NCBI RefSeq assembly: GCF_003345655.1
Contig: NZ_QQOH01000005.1
Span: forward strand, 124,001-188,000
Length of the DNA: 64,000 nucleotides
Reading direction: 5' to 3'
DNA from: Motiliproteus coralliicola
Lineage (GTDB): Bacteria; Pseudomonadota; Gammaproteobacteria; Pseudomonadales; Balneatricaceae
The notes beneath the pieces are model-generated. The model worked only from the letters and a program-made list of their open reading frames with translations, was not told where the DNA came from and did not search any database. The position numbers were made by a program, and so were the translations under genes. Shown here piece by piece: positions 45,662-55,671 of the stretch. Within the stretch, counting starts at the first letter, position 1. Every line of letters begins with the position of its first letter.

Positions 45662-46540
45662 ATGACAACTTTACTGACACCGGAAACCGCCGCGGCTGAG
45701 CCGGCCGAGCGCCCAGAAGGCAAGTCCCACGGCATCGACATCAGCTCCATGGGCCGTACCCAGCCGAAGATGGACCTGGCCAACGAGACCATCGCGCTGC
45801 AGGTTCAGGACCTGAATCTGTACTACGGCGAGAAGCAGGCCCTGAACGGTATCAACCTGGATATCGCCAAGAACCGGGTAACCGCCTTTATCGGTCCGAG
45901 TGGCTGCGGTAAGTCGACCCTGCTGCGCTGCTTCAACCGGATGAACGATCTGGTCGATTTCTGCAATATCGAAGGTAAGATCCTGCTCGACGGCAACGAT
46001 ATCTACGAGCGTGGCGTCGAAGTGGCCGAGCTGCGTCGTCGGGTCGGGATGGTGTTCCAGAAGCCGAACCCGTTCCCGAAGAGCATCTACGAGAACGTCG
46101 CCTACGGTCTGCGGATTCAAGGGATCAACAAGAAGCGAATTTTGGACGAAACCGTCGAATGGGCACTGCGTTCCGCGGCACTCTGGGACGAGGTGAAGGA
46201 CCGACTGCACGAAAGCGCCCTGGGTATGTCCGGTGGTCAGCAGCAGCGTCTGGTCATCGCCCGGACCATCGCGGTGAAGCCGGAGGTGTTGCTGCTGGAC
46301 GAACCGGCTTCGGCGCTGGACCCGATCTCGACCCTGAAGATCGAGGAGCTGATCCACGAACTCAAGCGTGACTTCACCATCGTCATCGTTACCCATAACA
46401 TGCAGCAGGCGGCTCGGGTGTCCGACTACACCGCCTTTATGTACATGGGCGACCTGATCGAGTTCGGCGGAACCGACGACCTGTTTACCACGCCGCAAAA
46501 GAAACAGACCGAGGACTACATCACCGGTCGTTACGGCTAA
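45662..46540 (+). CDS. pstB: Phosphate ABC transporter ATPase PstB
   Basis: A 292-residue ATPase. Walker A is GPSGCGKST, the Q-loop is [18 protein letters not shown], the ABC signature is MSGGQQQRL, Walker B is [13 protein letters not shown], and the switch His is in VTHNMQQ. The N-terminal 35 residues are an extra extension before the usual PstB start near [17 protein letters not shown] four codons upstream is an alternative start. It energises PstCA and, with PhoU, forms the phosphate-status signal to PhoR. Confidence 0.96.
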   Translation: MTTLLTPETAAAEPAERPEGKSHGIDISSMGRTQPKMDLANETIALQVQDLNLYYGEKQALNGINLDIAKNRVTAFIGPSGCGKSTLLRCFNRMNDLVDFCNIEGKILLDGNDIYERGVEVAELRRRVGMVFQKPNPFPKSIYENVAYGLRIQGINKKRILDETVEWALRSAALWDEVKDRLHESALGMSGGQQQRLVIARTIAVKPEVLLLDEPASALDPISTLKIEELIHELKRDFTIVIVTHNMQQAARVSDYTAFMYMGDLIEFGGTDDLFTTPQKKQTEDYITGRYG

Positions 46541-46544
46541 AAAC

Positions 46545-46622
46545 CATCAGGCGCACGCCTTCGCAGGCAGGGCGTCGTTAAACAGGGCCTTACCCACGAA
46601 ATCGCACTCCTGATGACTTTTT
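46545..46622 (+). other. Structured spacer between pstB and phoU
   Basis: Outer arms CATCAGG (46545-46551) and CCTGATG (46609-46615) are complementary, with a smaller ACGCC/GGCGT pair inside, and are followed by ACTTTTTA. This could be a processing or partial-termination structure that reduces phoU expression relative to pstB. Confidence 0.4.
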
Positions 46623-46650
46623 AGCGGGGTGCAAGTTTAGGATAAGAAAG

Positions 46651-47370
46651 ATGGCATTCGATAAAGATGCACACACGGATCATATCTCGCAGCAGTTCAA
46701 CGAAGAGCTGGAGACGATCAAGAGCCACCTGATGACCATGGGTGGTGTGGCTGAGACTCAGCTGAACCAGGCGCTGGATGCGCTGATCGAAGGTGACTCG
46801 GGCCTGGCCCAGCGGGCACTGAAGGCGGACGACCAGATCAACGACTGGGAAGTCGCTATTGAAGAGCAGTGCACCCGGATTATCGCCCGTCGTCAGCCGG
46901 CGGCTTCCGACCTGCGGATGATCGTGGCGATCAGCCGAGCGGTCAGCGACCTGGAGCTGATCGGTGATGAGTCGGCGGGTATTGCCAAGTATGCCTTGGC
47001 GCTGCTGGAAGAAGATTCCTCCCATCGCTCCTTCAACGAGATCCGTCAGATCGGAGATCTGGTGCGTGAGATGATCTCCCAGACCCTGACCGCCTTTGCC
47101 CGCTACGACATCAACATGGCCTACAAAGTGGCCAAGAAAGAGAAAGATGTCGACGAGGCATTCCAGACCGCGATGCGCTCGCTGGTGACCTATATGATGG
47201 AAGATCCGCGCTCGATCAGCCGGGTGCTGAATGTGATCTGGGTTCTGCGTAGCCTGGAGCGGATCGGCGACCTGACCCGCAATATCAGCCACCACCTGAT
47301 CTATCTGGTCAAGGGCGTCAACGTCGCGCACAGCAGCCTGAAAGAGATCAAGAAGGCGGTTAAAGGCTAA
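46651..47370 (+). CDS. phoU: Phosphate signalling protein PhoU
   Basis: A 239-residue cytoplasmic two-bundle helical protein that links PstB activity to PhoR and keeps the Pho regulon off when phosphate is sufficient. The two PhoU repeats contain the metal-binding E/DxxxD motifs: SDLELIGDESAGIAKYAL in the first and SLERIGDLTRNISHHLIY in the second. Length is standard. It is the last gene of the pst operon and is followed by a terminator shared with fhs. Confidence 0.97.
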   Translation: MAFDKDAHTDHISQQFNEELETIKSHLMTMGGVAETQLNQALDALIEGDSGLAQRALKADDQINDWEVAIEEQCTRIIARRQPAASDLRMIVAISRAVSDLELIGDESAGIAKYALALLEEDSSHRSFNEIRQIGDLVREMISQTLTAFARYDINMAYKVAKKEKDVDEAFQTAMRSLVTYMMEDPRSISRVLNVIWVLRSLERIGDLTRNISHHLIYLVKGVNVAHSSLKEIKKAVKG

Positions 47371-47394
47371 ACGGCCGGCTTGCCTGTAAGACAG

Positions 47395-47422
47395 AAAAAG
47401 GACCCATCAGGGTCCTTTTTTA
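47395..47422. terminator. Bidirectional terminator between phoU and fhs
   Basis: AAAAAGGACCC-ATCA-GGGTCCTTTTTT stem-loop with A and T tracts on both sides, between convergent genes. Confidence 0.95.
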
Positions 47423-47446
47423 TTGGATCGAGAAAAACAGGCTTGC

Positions 47447-49120
47447 TTAGAACAGCCCCTCAATATCCCCGTTGTCGTTGACGTAGATATTATTCGCAGC
47501 CGGCACCCGCGGTAGCCCCGGCATCCGCATGATCTCGCCGCAGACCACCACCAGGAACTCGGCCCCGGCCGACAGTGACAGCTCGCGGATCGGCACCACA
47601 TGGTTGTTGGGCGCCCCCATCAGCTTGGGATCGGTGGAGAAACTGTACTGGGTCTTGGCCATGCAGACCGGGAAGTGACCATAACCCTCCGCCTGGAACT
47701 GCTTGAACTGATTCCGCACCTTCATGTCGGCGGTGATGTCTTCGGCGCCGTACAGGTTGCGAGCGACCAGCTTGGCTTTATCCCACAGCGGCAGTTCGTC
47801 ATCGTACAGGGTACGGAACTGTGACTGCTGATTGTCGACCAGCCCCGCTACCGCTTCGGCCAACTCGACCGCGCCGGCGCTGCCGTCGGCCCAGTGGTTA
47901 CAGACGTAGGCTTTGACGCCGTGGCGTTCGGCGTAATCCTTGATCATCTCCAGCTCGGCTTCGCTATCGCCGCTGAAACGGTTGATACAGACCGTCGTCG
48001 GAATGCCGAACTGACCGAGGTTGCGGATATGACGACCGAGGTTGCTCAGCCCTTTCTTCAGTGCTTCGAGGTCTTCACCCTCGAGCTGATCCTTGGCCAG
48101 TCCGCCGTGCATCTTCAGTGCCCGAACGGTGGCGACCAGTACGCTGGCGTCGGGCGTCAGGCCACTCTTGCGGCATTTGATGTTGAAGAACTTCTCAGCC
48201 CCCAGGTCGGCGCCAAAACCAGCTTCGGTGACGACGTAGTCGGACAGCTTCAGGGCGGTCTTGGTGGCGATCACCGAGTTACAGCCGTGGGCGATGTTGG
48301 CGAACGGACCGCCGTGGATGAACACCGGGTTATGTTCCAGGGTCTGGACCAGGTTCGGTGCCAGGGCGTCCTTCAGCAGCGCGGTCATGGCGCCCGAAGC
48401 CTGGATCTGATCGGCGGTCACCGGCTGTTTGTCGCGGGTGTAGCCGATCACAATCCGGCTGAGCCGCTGCTGCAGGTCTTCGAGGTTTTCGGCCAGGCAG
48501 AAGATCGCCATCACTTCGGAGGCGACGCTGATATCGAAACCGCTTTCCATCGGGAAGCCGTTGCCGGGTCCACCGACGCCGGAGACGATGTGGCGCAGCT
48601 GGCGATCGTTCATATCCACCACCCGGCGCCAGCTGATCCGGCGCAGGTCGAGACGGATCTCGTTGGACCAGTGGATGTAGTTATCGATCAGTGCCGACAG
48701 CAGGTTGTGGGCGGCGCTGATCGCATGCATATCGCCGGTGAAGTGGAGGTTGATATCCTCCATCGGCACGACCTGGGCATAACCGCCACCGGCGGCGCCG
48801 CCCTTCATCCCGAAGCAGGGTCCCAGGCTGGGCTCGCGGATACAGGCGCTGGCCGATTTGCCGATCCGGTTGAGGCCATCGCACAGACCGATGGTGGTGG
48901 TGGTCTTGCCTTCGCCGGCAGGGGTCGGGCTGACGGCGGTGACCAGGATTAACTTGCCTTGCTTGTGTCCGTTGAGTTGATCGATATAGTCGAGATTGAG
49001 TTTGGCCTTGGTGTGGCCATAGGGCATCAGGTGTTGAGGCTCGATACCGAGCTTGGCGCCGATCTCTTGAATCGGTAACAGCTTGGCTTCACGAGCGATC
49101 TCGATATCAGATTTATGCAT
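47447..49120 (-). CDS. fhs: Formate-tetrahydrofolate ligase
   Basis: A 557-residue cytosolic enzyme that makes 10-formyl-THF from formate, THF and ATP. Its P-loop is [16 protein letters not shown], the folate-binding segment is [22 protein letters not shown], and [20 protein letters not shown] is also conserved. Length matches the family. The start at 49118-49120 has GGGGAT just upstream; an earlier in-frame Met is rejected. Many gammaproteobacteria lack fhs and rely on FolD, so its presence points to formate-linked one-carbon metabolism. Confidence 0.97.
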   Translation of the reverse strand: MHKSDIEIAREAKLLPIQEIGAKLGIEPQHLMPYGHTKAKLNLDYIDQLNGHKQGKLILVTAVSPTPAGEGKTTTTIGLCDGLNRIGKSASACIREPSLGPCFGMKGGAAGGGYAQVVPMEDINLHFTGDMHAISAAHNLLSALIDNYIHWSNEIRLDLRRISWRRVVDMNDRQLRHIVSGVGGPGNGFPMESGFDISVASEVMAIFCLAENLEDLQQRLSRIVIGYTRDKQPVTADQIQASGAMTALLKDALAPNLVQTLEHNPVFIHGGPFANIAHGCNSVIATKTALKLSDYVVTEAGFGADLGAEKFFNIKCRKSGLTPDASVLVATVRALKMHGGLAKDQLEGEDLEALKKGLSNLGRHIRNLGQFGIPTTVCINRFSGDSEAELEMIKDYAERHGVKAYVCNHWADGSAGAVELAEAVAGLVDNQQSQFRTLYDDELPLWDKAKLVARNLYGAEDITADMKVRNQFKQFQAEGYGHFPVCMAKTQYSFSTDPKLMGAPNNHVVPIRELSLSAGAEFLVVVCGEIMRMPGLPRVPAANNIYVNDNGDIEGLF

Positions 49121-49203
49121 AGAATCCCCATAATGCAGAGAATGAAGGTACCGGCTAACCATAGCAGTGCAGCAAGCGGAAGAATTGATACAGGTAAAGC
49201 GAA

Positions 49204-49236
49204 GGCAAAAAAAAGAGCCCAGAGGGCTCTTTTAGG
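49204..49236. terminator. Terminator after the HU gene
   Basis: AGAGCCC-AGA-GGGCTCT stem with an eight-base A tract on the plus strand (U tract for the minus-strand HU gene), 22 bases after its stop. Confidence 0.93.
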
Positions 49237-49257
49237 ATTTGGAAACGGTGTCGGCCG

Positions 49258-49533
49258 TTAGGCGTTGACGGCGTCCTTGAGTGCCTTGCCGGGCTTGAAG
49301 CCGACGTTGTTGGCAGCGGCGATTTCGATGGTGGCGCCGGTCTGCGGGTTACGACCCTGACGGGCTGCACGATGACGCTGTTCGAAGGTGCCGAAACCAA
49401 TCAGGCTGACGGACTCGCCGCGAGCCAGGGCATCGGTAATGCTGTCGGTGACAGCGTTCAGTGCTGCTTGCGCTTCAGTTTTGGTCAGGCCCGCCTCTTC
49501 TGCGATCTGGGCTACCAGTTCCGCTTTCTGCAT
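49258..49533 (-). CDS. DNA-binding protein HU
   Basis: A 91-residue nucleoid protein of the HU/IHF family. It starts [21 protein letters not shown], contains the core [25 protein letters not shown] with the basic DNA-binding arm that carries the minor-groove proline (NPQTG), and ends [16 protein letters not shown] precedes the chosen ATG; an in-frame Met 28 codons earlier is rejected. The plain HU arm and lack of IHF-specific residues favour HU. The window gives no basis to choose between hupA and hupB. Confidence 0.95.
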   Translation of the reverse strand: MQKAELVAQIAEEAGLTKTEAQAALNAVTDSITDALARGESVSLIGFGTFEQRHRAARQGRNPQTGATIEIAAANNVGFKPGKALKDAVNA

Positions 49534-49701
49534 GTTATCTCCTGGATTTCCGTTTTGAGAGCTGAGGGCCATTAAATCAGGCCCTGAGGCCGAAGGTAAA
49601 GCCATTTTTACCGTCATCGCGGGAGTTTCTTGAAACCATGGCCTAGATCAATCATGCTCTGCGCCTTTAGAGCCATTCTTACAGATCCAAGGTCCAGATT
49701 T

Positions 49702-50238
49702 TTGCCTTCCAACACCCTGTCACGACAGCCCTTATCGGTGCGCTGGCGCAGCTTTCGGCGTCACCCGAGCCTGCAGCTACCCCGCCGTTGGCGTGGCTGG
49801 CTGCTGGACAGTGGTTCGCTGACCGCGCGGCTGGTTGCCCTGTCCGAGGGCGACTTCCGGGTCGAAGTGGTGGACCAGGGTTGGGGCAGGCCGAACCTGT
49901 CGGAAGCCCGCGCGTTGCGGATCGATCCGCGCCTGAGAGTGCTGGTACGTGAGGTGCGTCTGATCGGTCGGGATCAGGCCTGGGTGCATGCCCGCAGTTT
50001 GATCCCGGCGACAACGCTGACCGGCCCCCATCGCAAGCTGGCGCATCTGGGGTCCCGCCCGCTGGGGGAAGTGCTGTTCCAGGATCCGAGCATGGAGCGC
50101 AGCCCGATTGAGACTGCGCTGGTGCCGCTTTACCGGGATAATCAGAAAGCCTGGGCCCGGCGCTCGGTGTTCCGGCTCGATGGCAAGCCGCTGCTGGTCA
50201 GCGAGGTTTTTCTCCCGCAGTTACTGGCGCTACAATAG
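49702..50238 (+). CDS. ubiC: Chorismate-pyruvate lyase UbiC
   Basis: Makes 4-hydroxybenzoate from chorismate, the first step of ubiquinone synthesis. Recognisable parts are WLLDSGSLTARLVAL, VLVREVRLIGRDQAWVHARSLIP (the substrate-binding Arg), LGSRPLGEVLF and the C-terminal GKPLLVSEVFLP with the conserved Glu. The start is uncertain: TTG at 49702 (AAGG nine bases upstream, 178 residues) is my choice; ATG at 49654 or 49630 and GTG at 49738 are in frame. ubiA follows 60 bp downstream, as in many proteobacteria. Confidence 0.88.
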   Translation: MPSNTLSRQPLSVRWRSFRRHPSLQLPRRWRGWLLDSGSLTARLVALSEGDFRVEVVDQGWGRPNLSEARALRIDPRLRVLVREVRLIGRDQAWVHARSLIPATTLTGPHRKLAHLGSRPLGEVLFQDPSMERSPIETALVPLYRDNQKAWARRSVFRLDGKPLLVSEVFLPQLLALQ

Positions 50239-50298
50239 CCCCCGACCAGCCATCCACCGCCAAGCGGCGGAAATTGCCCTGACTTTGGGAACTGCTTC

Positions 50299-51177
50299 AT
50301 GACGCTATCGGACAGCCTGTTAAGCCCGGAAAAACTGCTCGGATACTCGCAACTGATGCGGTTGGAAAAGCCGATCGGTATCTATCTGCTGCTGTGGCCG
50401 ACCCTCTGGGCACTCTGGGTGGCGGCCGAAGGCATTCCTGACGTCAAACTGCTGATCATCTTCTGCCTCGGCGTGGTGTTGATGCGTTCGGCCGGCTGCG
50501 TGATCAATGACTATGCTGATCGCAATCTGGATGGCCATGTCGAGCGGACCCGTAACCGGCCGTTGCCGGCTGGACGGGTAACCGAACGCGAAGCGTTGGG
50601 GCTGTTCGGGGTGCTTTGTCTGCTGGCCTTTGTGCTGGTGCTGTTTACCGATACGCAGACGGTGCTGTTGTCATTTGGTGGCGTGTTGCTGGCTGCGATC
50701 TACCCCTTTATGAAGCGCTATACTCACTTCCCGCAGCTGGTGCTGGGGGCCGCTTTCTCCTGGGCGGTGATCATGGCGTTCAGTGCCCAGAGCGGCGAGG
50801 TGCCGCGTCAGGCCTGGCTGATCTACGTGATCAACCTGCTCTGGACCGTGGCCTACGACACCATGTACGCGATGACGGACCGTGAAGATGACCTGAAGAT
50901 CGGCATCAAATCCACCGCGGTACTGTTCGGCGATGCCGATAAGCTGATCGTCGGTGTGCTGCAGTTGCTGGTGCTGTTCGGGTTGCTGTTGCTGGGTGAC
51001 CTGATGGGGCTGGGACTGGCGTTCTATGCCGGGGTCGCGGCCTGTGCGGGGCTGTTCGGCTACCAGCAGTACTTGATCCGTGATCGTGCACCCCAGGCCT
51101 GTTTTGTCGCCTTTCTGAACAACCATTGGGCCGGCAGTCTGATCTTTCTCGGCCTGTTTATCGACTACCTGATTTAA
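50299..51177 (+). CDS. ubiA: 4-hydroxybenzoate octaprenyltransferase UbiA
   Basis: A 292-residue inner-membrane prenyltransferase with about eight to nine membrane helices. The first Asp-rich motif is [15 protein letters not shown] and the second is [13 protein letters not shown]; both bind Mg2+-diphosphate of the polyprenyl donor. It attaches the prenyl tail to 4-hydroxybenzoate made by UbiC, encoded just upstream. The gene ends 128 bp before phoB, and that gap holds a Pho box belonging to phoB. Confidence 0.97.
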   Translation: MTLSDSLLSPEKLLGYSQLMRLEKPIGIYLLLWPTLWALWVAAEGIPDVKLLIIFCLGVVLMRSAGCVINDYADRNLDGHVERTRNRPLPAGRVTEREALGLFGVLCLLAFVLVLFTDTQTVLLSFGGVLLAAIYPFMKRYTHFPQLVLGAAFSWAVIMAFSAQSGEVPRQAWLIYVINLLWTVAYDTMYAMTDREDDLKIGIKSTAVLFGDADKLIVGVLQLLVLFGLLLLGDLMGLGLAFYAGVAACAGLFGYQQYLIRDRAPQACFVAFLNNHWAGSLIFLGLFIDYLI

Positions 51178-51230
51178 TCCCTCCGAAAGAAGTAGGCCGA
51201 TTCGGCGTCGATAGCCGAATCCCGGCGCCG

Positions 51231-51264
51231 CTGTAACCTGTCTGTCATAATTGGCGGGTGTAAT
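51231..51264 (+). promoter_or_regulatory. Pho box and -10 of phoB
   Basis: CTGTAAC-CTGT-CTGTCAT at 51231-51248 matches two PhoB half-sites with 11-base period, and TGTAAT (51259-51264) lies ten bases on. This makes phoBR autoregulated. Confidence 0.87.
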
Positions 51265-51305
51265 AGTTCGGTAATTGTTCATTCATTTAAGGGAGAGAGG
51301 GGATC

Positions 51306-51998
51306 ATGACGTTTAAGCGCGTACTGATCGTCGATGATGAAGCGCCGATCCGTGAGATGCTGACACTGGCGCTGGAGATGGCGGGATACGAGTGTCTGGA
51401 GGCGGATAATGCGCAGGCTGCATTATCGCAGGTGGTGGACGCGCGCCCCGATCTGATTCTGCTTGACTGGATGATGCCCGGTACCAGCGGTATCGAACTG
51501 GCACGGCGTTTAAAGAAGGACCCGTTGACCAGCGATATCCCGGTGATCATGTTGACGGCCAAGGGTGATGAAGACAATAAAGTGCAGGGCCTGGAAGCGG
51601 GTGCTGACGACTACATTACCAAGCCGTTCTCTCCCCGAGAATTGGTGGCTCGTCTAAAAGCCGTATTGCGACGCACCTCCCCGGAAGGCGAAGATGCGGT
51701 GGTCAAGGTCGATGGCTTGATGATGGATCCGGTCTCCCATCGGGTAACTGCCGAAGGCAAACCGTTGGATATGGGGCCGACCGAGTTTAAGCTGTTGAAT
51801 TTCTTTATGACTCACCAAGATCGAGCGTTTTCACGCGGACAATTGCTCGATTATGTCTGGGGCGGTAATGTCTATGTGGAAGAGCGTACGGTTGATGTCC
51901 ATATCCGTCGACTGCGTAAGGCGTTGGGTGACCAGTATGCGCCCTTGGTCCAGACCGTACGGGGCATGGGCTATCGCTTCTCCAGTCAGCATATCTGA
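51306..51998 (+). CDS. phoB: Phosphate regulon response regulator PhoB
   Basis: A 230-residue OmpR-type transcription activator. The receiver domain (1-122) has [10 protein letters not shown], the phospho-Asp in [10 protein letters not shown], and [11 protein letters not shown]. The winged-helix domain (130-230) contains [30 protein letters not shown] and [14 protein letters not shown] purine-rich GGGAGAGAGG precedes the ATG. It should bind the three Pho boxes of this window (35150, 41550, 51231). It is followed by phoR, its kinase, after 42 bp. Confidence 0.97.
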   Translation: MTFKRVLIVDDEAPIREMLTLALEMAGYECLEADNAQAALSQVVDARPDLILLDWMMPGTSGIELARRLKKDPLTSDIPVIMLTAKGDEDNKVQGLEAGADDYITKPFSPRELVARLKAVLRRTSPEGEDAVVKVDGLMMDPVSHRVTAEGKPLDMGPTEFKLLNFFMTHQDRAFSRGQLLDYVWGGNVYVEERTVDVHIRRLRKALGDQYAPLVQTVRGMGYRFSSQHI

Positions 51999-52040
51999 CG
52001 GCTTATATTTGCTGTCGTCACCACAAGGATGTAAGCAAGG

Positions 52041-53390
52041 GTGACCAATCCGGCTCAATCTCAATTCAAGCGGTTGTTCTTGATACTGCTGCTGGCGCTG
52101 TTGATCGGCCTGATGATCGGGTCGGTGGCCTGGGCACTGGTGGTGGTGTTGGCAGGCCTGCTGGTCTGGCAGTATCTGCAACTTTACCGACTGATGCAGT
52201 GGTTGCGGCACAGCTCCAGTCGCGAGGTCCCTGAAAGCCACGGCAGCTGGGGCGAACTGTTTGACGAGCTGTACCGGCTGTTGAACCGTCACCGCAAGGC
52301 CGAAGGTAAGCTGCGTGGCGTAATCGAGCGGGTGCAGGAGTCGACCTCGGCGCTGCGCGACGCGGTGATCATGGTCGACGGTAACGGCGACCTGGAGTGG
52401 TGGAACCGCTCCGCCAAACGACTGTTGGGATTCCGCCGTCCGGATGATCTGGGTCAGGCGATCACCAACCTGATCCGGGATCCGATCTTTGTCCGCTACC
52501 TCTACCAACGGGACTTCAGCGAACCGTTGGAACTCCCATCGCCAGTCGATAAGCGGATCCAGCTGCAGTTTATGGTGACCGAGTTTGGCCGCTCCGAGCT
52601 GTTGATGCTGGTTCGCGATGTGACCCGGATCAGTCAACTGGAGCGGATGCGGCAGGACTTCGTCGGCAACGCCTCCCATGAGTTGCGCACGCCACTGACG
52701 GTGATTCGCGGCTACCTGGAAACCCTGCAGGACCAGTTTGACGGTCAGCACCCGGGACTGTTGCGGGCGTTGCGGCAGATGGAGGGCCAGGCTAAACGGA
52801 TGGATAATCTGGTGACCGACATGCTGACCCTGTCACGGCTGGAGACCACCGACGGAATGCTGGATGAGCTGCCGATCGATATCGGTCGGATGCTGCGCGA
52901 AGTCTGCAATGATGCCCGTCGCCTGGCTCCGGAGAAGCAGCAGCGGATCGAGCTGGAGCTGGACGAAGGTTATGTGTTGATGGGGCACGAGAAGGAGCTG
53001 CACAGTGCCTTCTCCAACCTGGCCACCAATGCAGTCAAGTACACCCCGGAGCAGGGTGAAGTGAAGATTCGCTGGTGGGTCGATAAGGACGGCGGTCACT
53101 ACGAAGTCTGCGATAGCGGTATCGGTATCGAAACCCACCATCTGAAACGTCTGACCGAGCGCTTTTATCGAGTCGACGACGGCCGTTCAACCGCCGAAGG
53201 CGGTACCGGTCTGGGGCTGGCGATCGTCAAGCATGTGATGATTCGCCATCATGCCCAGCTGGAGGTGCAGAGTACGCCGGGCAAGGGCACCTGCTTCCGC
53301 TGTCATTTCCCTGCAGATCTGATCCGCCAGAACCAGCTCGACGAGCTTGAGGCCGATGACGACGGGGCCGATCTGGAGTCGTTGCACTAA
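52041..53390 (+). CDS. phoR: Phosphate regulon sensor kinase PhoR
   Basis: A 449-residue histidine kinase. Two closely spaced membrane helices lie at about 8-48 with no sizeable periplasmic domain, as expected because PhoR senses PstB/PhoU. A PAS domain spans about 100-200. The H-box is GNASHELRTPLTVIRGYL, the N-box is FSNLATNAVKYTP, and the G-boxes are CDSGIGIE and GGTGLGLAIVKHV. Translation starts at GTG 52041 with AAGG before it. Confidence 0.97.
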   Translation: MTNPAQSQFKRLFLILLLALLIGLMIGSVAWALVVVLAGLLVWQYLQLYRLMQWLRHSSSREVPESHGSWGELFDELYRLLNRHRKAEGKLRGVIERVQESTSALRDAVIMVDGNGDLEWWNRSAKRLLGFRRPDDLGQAITNLIRDPIFVRYLYQRDFSEPLELPSPVDKRIQLQFMVTEFGRSELLMLVRDVTRISQLERMRQDFVGNASHELRTPLTVIRGYLETLQDQFDGQHPGLLRALRQMEGQAKRMDNLVTDMLTLSRLETTDGMLDELPIDIGRMLREVCNDARRLAPEKQQRIELELDEGYVLMGHEKELHSAFSNLATNAVKYTPEQGEVKIRWWVDKDGGHYEVCDSGIGIETHHLKRLTERFYRVDDGRSTAEGGTGLGLAIVKHVMIRHHAQLEVQSTPGKGTCFRCHFPADLIRQNQLDELEADDDGADLESLH

Positions 53391-53440
53391 CTGCACCGCC
53401 CAGTCAGAAACCGCCCCGCCAAGATTGAGCTACCGAGCCC

Positions 53441-54229
53441 CTAACGCCGAGTGTCGGCCTCTGAATGGGGTAAGATCGGTTTTCCAGCGGCGCTGGGGGA
53501 CGAGGTTGTCGTCGGCGCATATTCTTCGACCCAGAACAGGGTCGCGCCGATCACCGCCGCCGGCATCACCAGCAGGTTCAGCACCGGCACCATCATCGCG
53601 GCTGATACCAGCCCGCCAAAGCCCAGCGAACTCAGACGCTGGGTCTTCAGCAGTCGTTTCATCTCGCCGAAACGGACCCGGTTGTTGTCCATCGGGTAGT
53701 CGCAGTACTGGATCGCCATCATCCAGGCGCCGAACAGGATCCACAGAATAGGCCCGACCACCGGAATAAACAGCGCCAGCAACAGCACCAGCAGCCTTGG
53801 CAGGTAGTAAGCCCATTTGGCGGCTTCCCGGGCCAGCGCCCGGGGAATCGATGCCAGTAGTCCTTTCCAGCCCTCGTCCTGAATCGGCATCCCCCGCAGG
53901 CGCTGTTCGACTTTTTCGGACAAGATGCCGTTGAACGGGGCGGCGATAAAGTTGGCCATCATGCCGAAGCTGAAATAGACCACCACCAGCACCAGCAGGG
54001 CGAAAAACGGCCACACCAGCCAGTCGAGGAACGACAGCCAGTCGGGCACAAAGCCCATCCAGTAGTCGAGCCAGACCGAGAAGTATTCGCTCAGCAGGTA
54101 GATCGCCAGCGAGAACAGCAGTACGTTGATCAGCAACGGTAAGATGATGAATTGACGCAGACCAGGCTCGGTCAGCATCTTGGCGCCGCGCAGCAGATAG
54201 ATTGCGCCGCGGAAAGGATTTCCAGCCAT
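53441..54229 (-). CDS. cysZ: Sulfate transporter CysZ
   Basis: A 262-residue inner-membrane protein of the EI24/CysZ family with about four membrane helices plus two reentrant hydrophobic stretches. Typical parts are the N-terminal GNPFRGAIYLLRGAKMLTEPGLRQF, then GMMANFIAAPFNGILSEKVE, and YCDYPMDNNRVRFGEMK. It imports sulfate for cysteine synthesis in E. coli; no other sulfur genes are near. A 56-bp gap separates it from the small membrane protein gene upstream on the same strand. Confidence 0.92.
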   Translation of the reverse strand: MAGNPFRGAIYLLRGAKMLTEPGLRQFIILPLLINVLLFSLAIYLLSEYFSVWLDYWMGFVPDWLSFLDWLVWPFFALLVLVVVYFSFGMMANFIAAPFNGILSEKVEQRLRGMPIQDEGWKGLLASIPRALAREAAKWAYYLPRLLVLLLALFIPVVGPILWILFGAWMMAIQYCDYPMDNNRVRFGEMKRLLKTQRLSSLGFGGLVSAAMMVPVLNLLVMPAAVIGATLFWVEEYAPTTTSSPSAAGKPILPHSEADTRR

Positions 54230-54285
54230 AAGGCCCTCCGATGAAGGGCCGACCGGTCAGATAGCGATGACGCTGTGGATGGCCC

Positions 54286-54513
54286 TTAGGCAACCATCCA
54301 GGAGTTGGCAAAGCGCAGAACGATGCCCATAAACATCAGGATGATGCCGATACGATTGACGATAAATTCACGATGGCTCAAAGCCATCTCAGCCTGCCAG
54401 AACATCAGCACCGCACGGTAGTCGGTTGTGCGCTTCAGGTAGAGGATGATAGAACTGGCAAAAACCGCAAAGCCGACAGCCAGCAAGGTGGATTCCAGAA
54501 TATCCAAGACCAT
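54286..54513 (-). CDS. Small two-helix membrane protein
   Basis: A 75-residue protein with two membrane helices (about 6-24 and 52-70) and a basic loop between. Family unknown to me. The start at 54511-54513 is preferred over one 26 codons upstream because GAGGGG lies seven bases before it and the first helix then begins at once. It sits upstream of cysZ on the same strand and may be co-transcribed. Confidence 0.65.
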   Translation of the reverse strand: MVLDILESTLLAVGFAVFASSIILYLKRTTDYRAVLMFWQAEMALSHREFIVNRIGIILMFMGIVLRFANSWMVA

Positions 54514-54716
54514 GGTAAAGCCCCTCGTAATCTCGATTATTATTGTCGGAGGTTGAAACGGCGATACTACTGAAAACCGGCTGGGCGGCATATGGGACGA
54601 TCGGCTAAGGACAACGCGTAACTAGCCGCTCAAACCCAGTGGACGCACCATAGCCCGAAGGCTAGGGCCGTTCAAGCGATTAATGATGACAACTCTATGT
54701 ATGAGGTGAATACGCC

Positions 54717-55655
54717 ATGTTAGCGATCCGATTGCACCAGTTCGGCGGGGCCGAGCAGCTGCAGGCCGAGCAGCTTGAGTCACCGGCACCGGGGGCCGGA
54801 GAGGTTCTGATCGATCTTGTCTCGGCCGGGGTCAATCCGATCGATTGGAAAACCCGCGAGGGTGGCGGGGCGGCGCCATTTCAGGGGGAGCCGCCGTTGA
54901 CCCTGGGCTGGGAGTGCGCCGGCACCGTCCACAGCCTGGGCGAAGGTGTTAGCGGTCTGGCGGTCGGGGATCGGGTCTGCGGGCTGCTGAACTTCCCCGA
55001 GCCGGGACGCTGCTACGCTGAGCAGACCCTGGCCAAGCAGGATCAGTTGGCACGGGTCGCTGATTCGATCGACCTAGTCGAATGCGGCGGCCTGCCGTTA
55101 GCCGGCTTAACCGCCTGGCAGGCACTGTTCGAGGCCGGCAAGCTGCAACCGGGTCAGCGGGTGCTGATCTTGGCTGCGGCCGGCGGTGTCGGCCACCTGG
55201 CGGTGCAACTGGCCAAATGGAAGGGCGCCGAGGTGATCGGCACCGCTTCGGCGGCCAATCACGAGTTTCTGCAGAAATTGGGCTGCGATCGGGTGATCGA
55301 CTATCGCAACGAGGAGGTCACCGAACTGATCCGTGACGTAGATCTGATTCTCGACGGCATGGGTGGCCAGACCGGGGTCGATGTACTGGCTTGCCTGAAA
55401 CCGGGTGGCGTATCGGTGACGCTGCCGTCGGTGACCGCCGCGCAGGTGATCGAGGCGGCCGAGGCTCGCGGCTGCGAGGCGCTGTCGGTTCGGGTCGCGC
55501 CCAACGGTGAGCAACTGGCCCAACTACTGGCGTTGGTTGAACAGGGAGCGCTGCGGCTGGCGGTGGATAAGATCGTGCCGCTACGCCAGGTGGCACAAGC
55601 CCATCAGCACAGCGAGAGCGGCCGGACTCGCGGCAAAATCATCCTGCGAGTCTAA
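54717..55655 (+). CDS. NADP-dependent zinc-free alcohol dehydrogenase/quinone oxidoreductase
   Basis: A 312-residue MDR-superfamily enzyme. The N-terminal GroES-like domain contains VSAGVNPIDWKTREG and LGWECAGTVHSLGEGVSGLAVGDRV. The Rossmann domain has LILAAAGGVGHLAVQLAKWKGAEVIGTAS, which fits NADPH binding in the QOR/crotonase branch. The Cys and His zinc ligands of classical alcohol dehydrogenases are missing. It ends HSESGRTRGKIILRV, a family hallmark. The substrate, probably a quinone or enone, is inferred. Confidence 0.9.
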   Translation: MLAIRLHQFGGAEQLQAEQLESPAPGAGEVLIDLVSAGVNPIDWKTREGGGAAPFQGEPPLTLGWECAGTVHSLGEGVSGLAVGDRVCGLLNFPEPGRCYAEQTLAKQDQLARVADSIDLVECGGLPLAGLTAWQALFEAGKLQPGQRVLILAAAGGVGHLAVQLAKWKGAEVIGTASAANHEFLQKLGCDRVIDYRNEEVTELIRDVDLILDGMGGQTGVDVLACLKPGGVSVTLPSVTAAQVIEAAEARGCEALSVRVAPNGEQLAQLLALVEQGALRLAVDKIVPLRQVAQAHQHSESGRTRGKIILRV

Positions 55656-55671
55656 GCCTTGCGTGACGGCG

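Noticed and set aside
43848-45680. A 610-codon open frame on the minus strand opposite pstA
   Set aside because: It is His/Gln/Arg-rich with no domain logic and mirrors the codon bias of pstA, which has clear motifs on the other strand.
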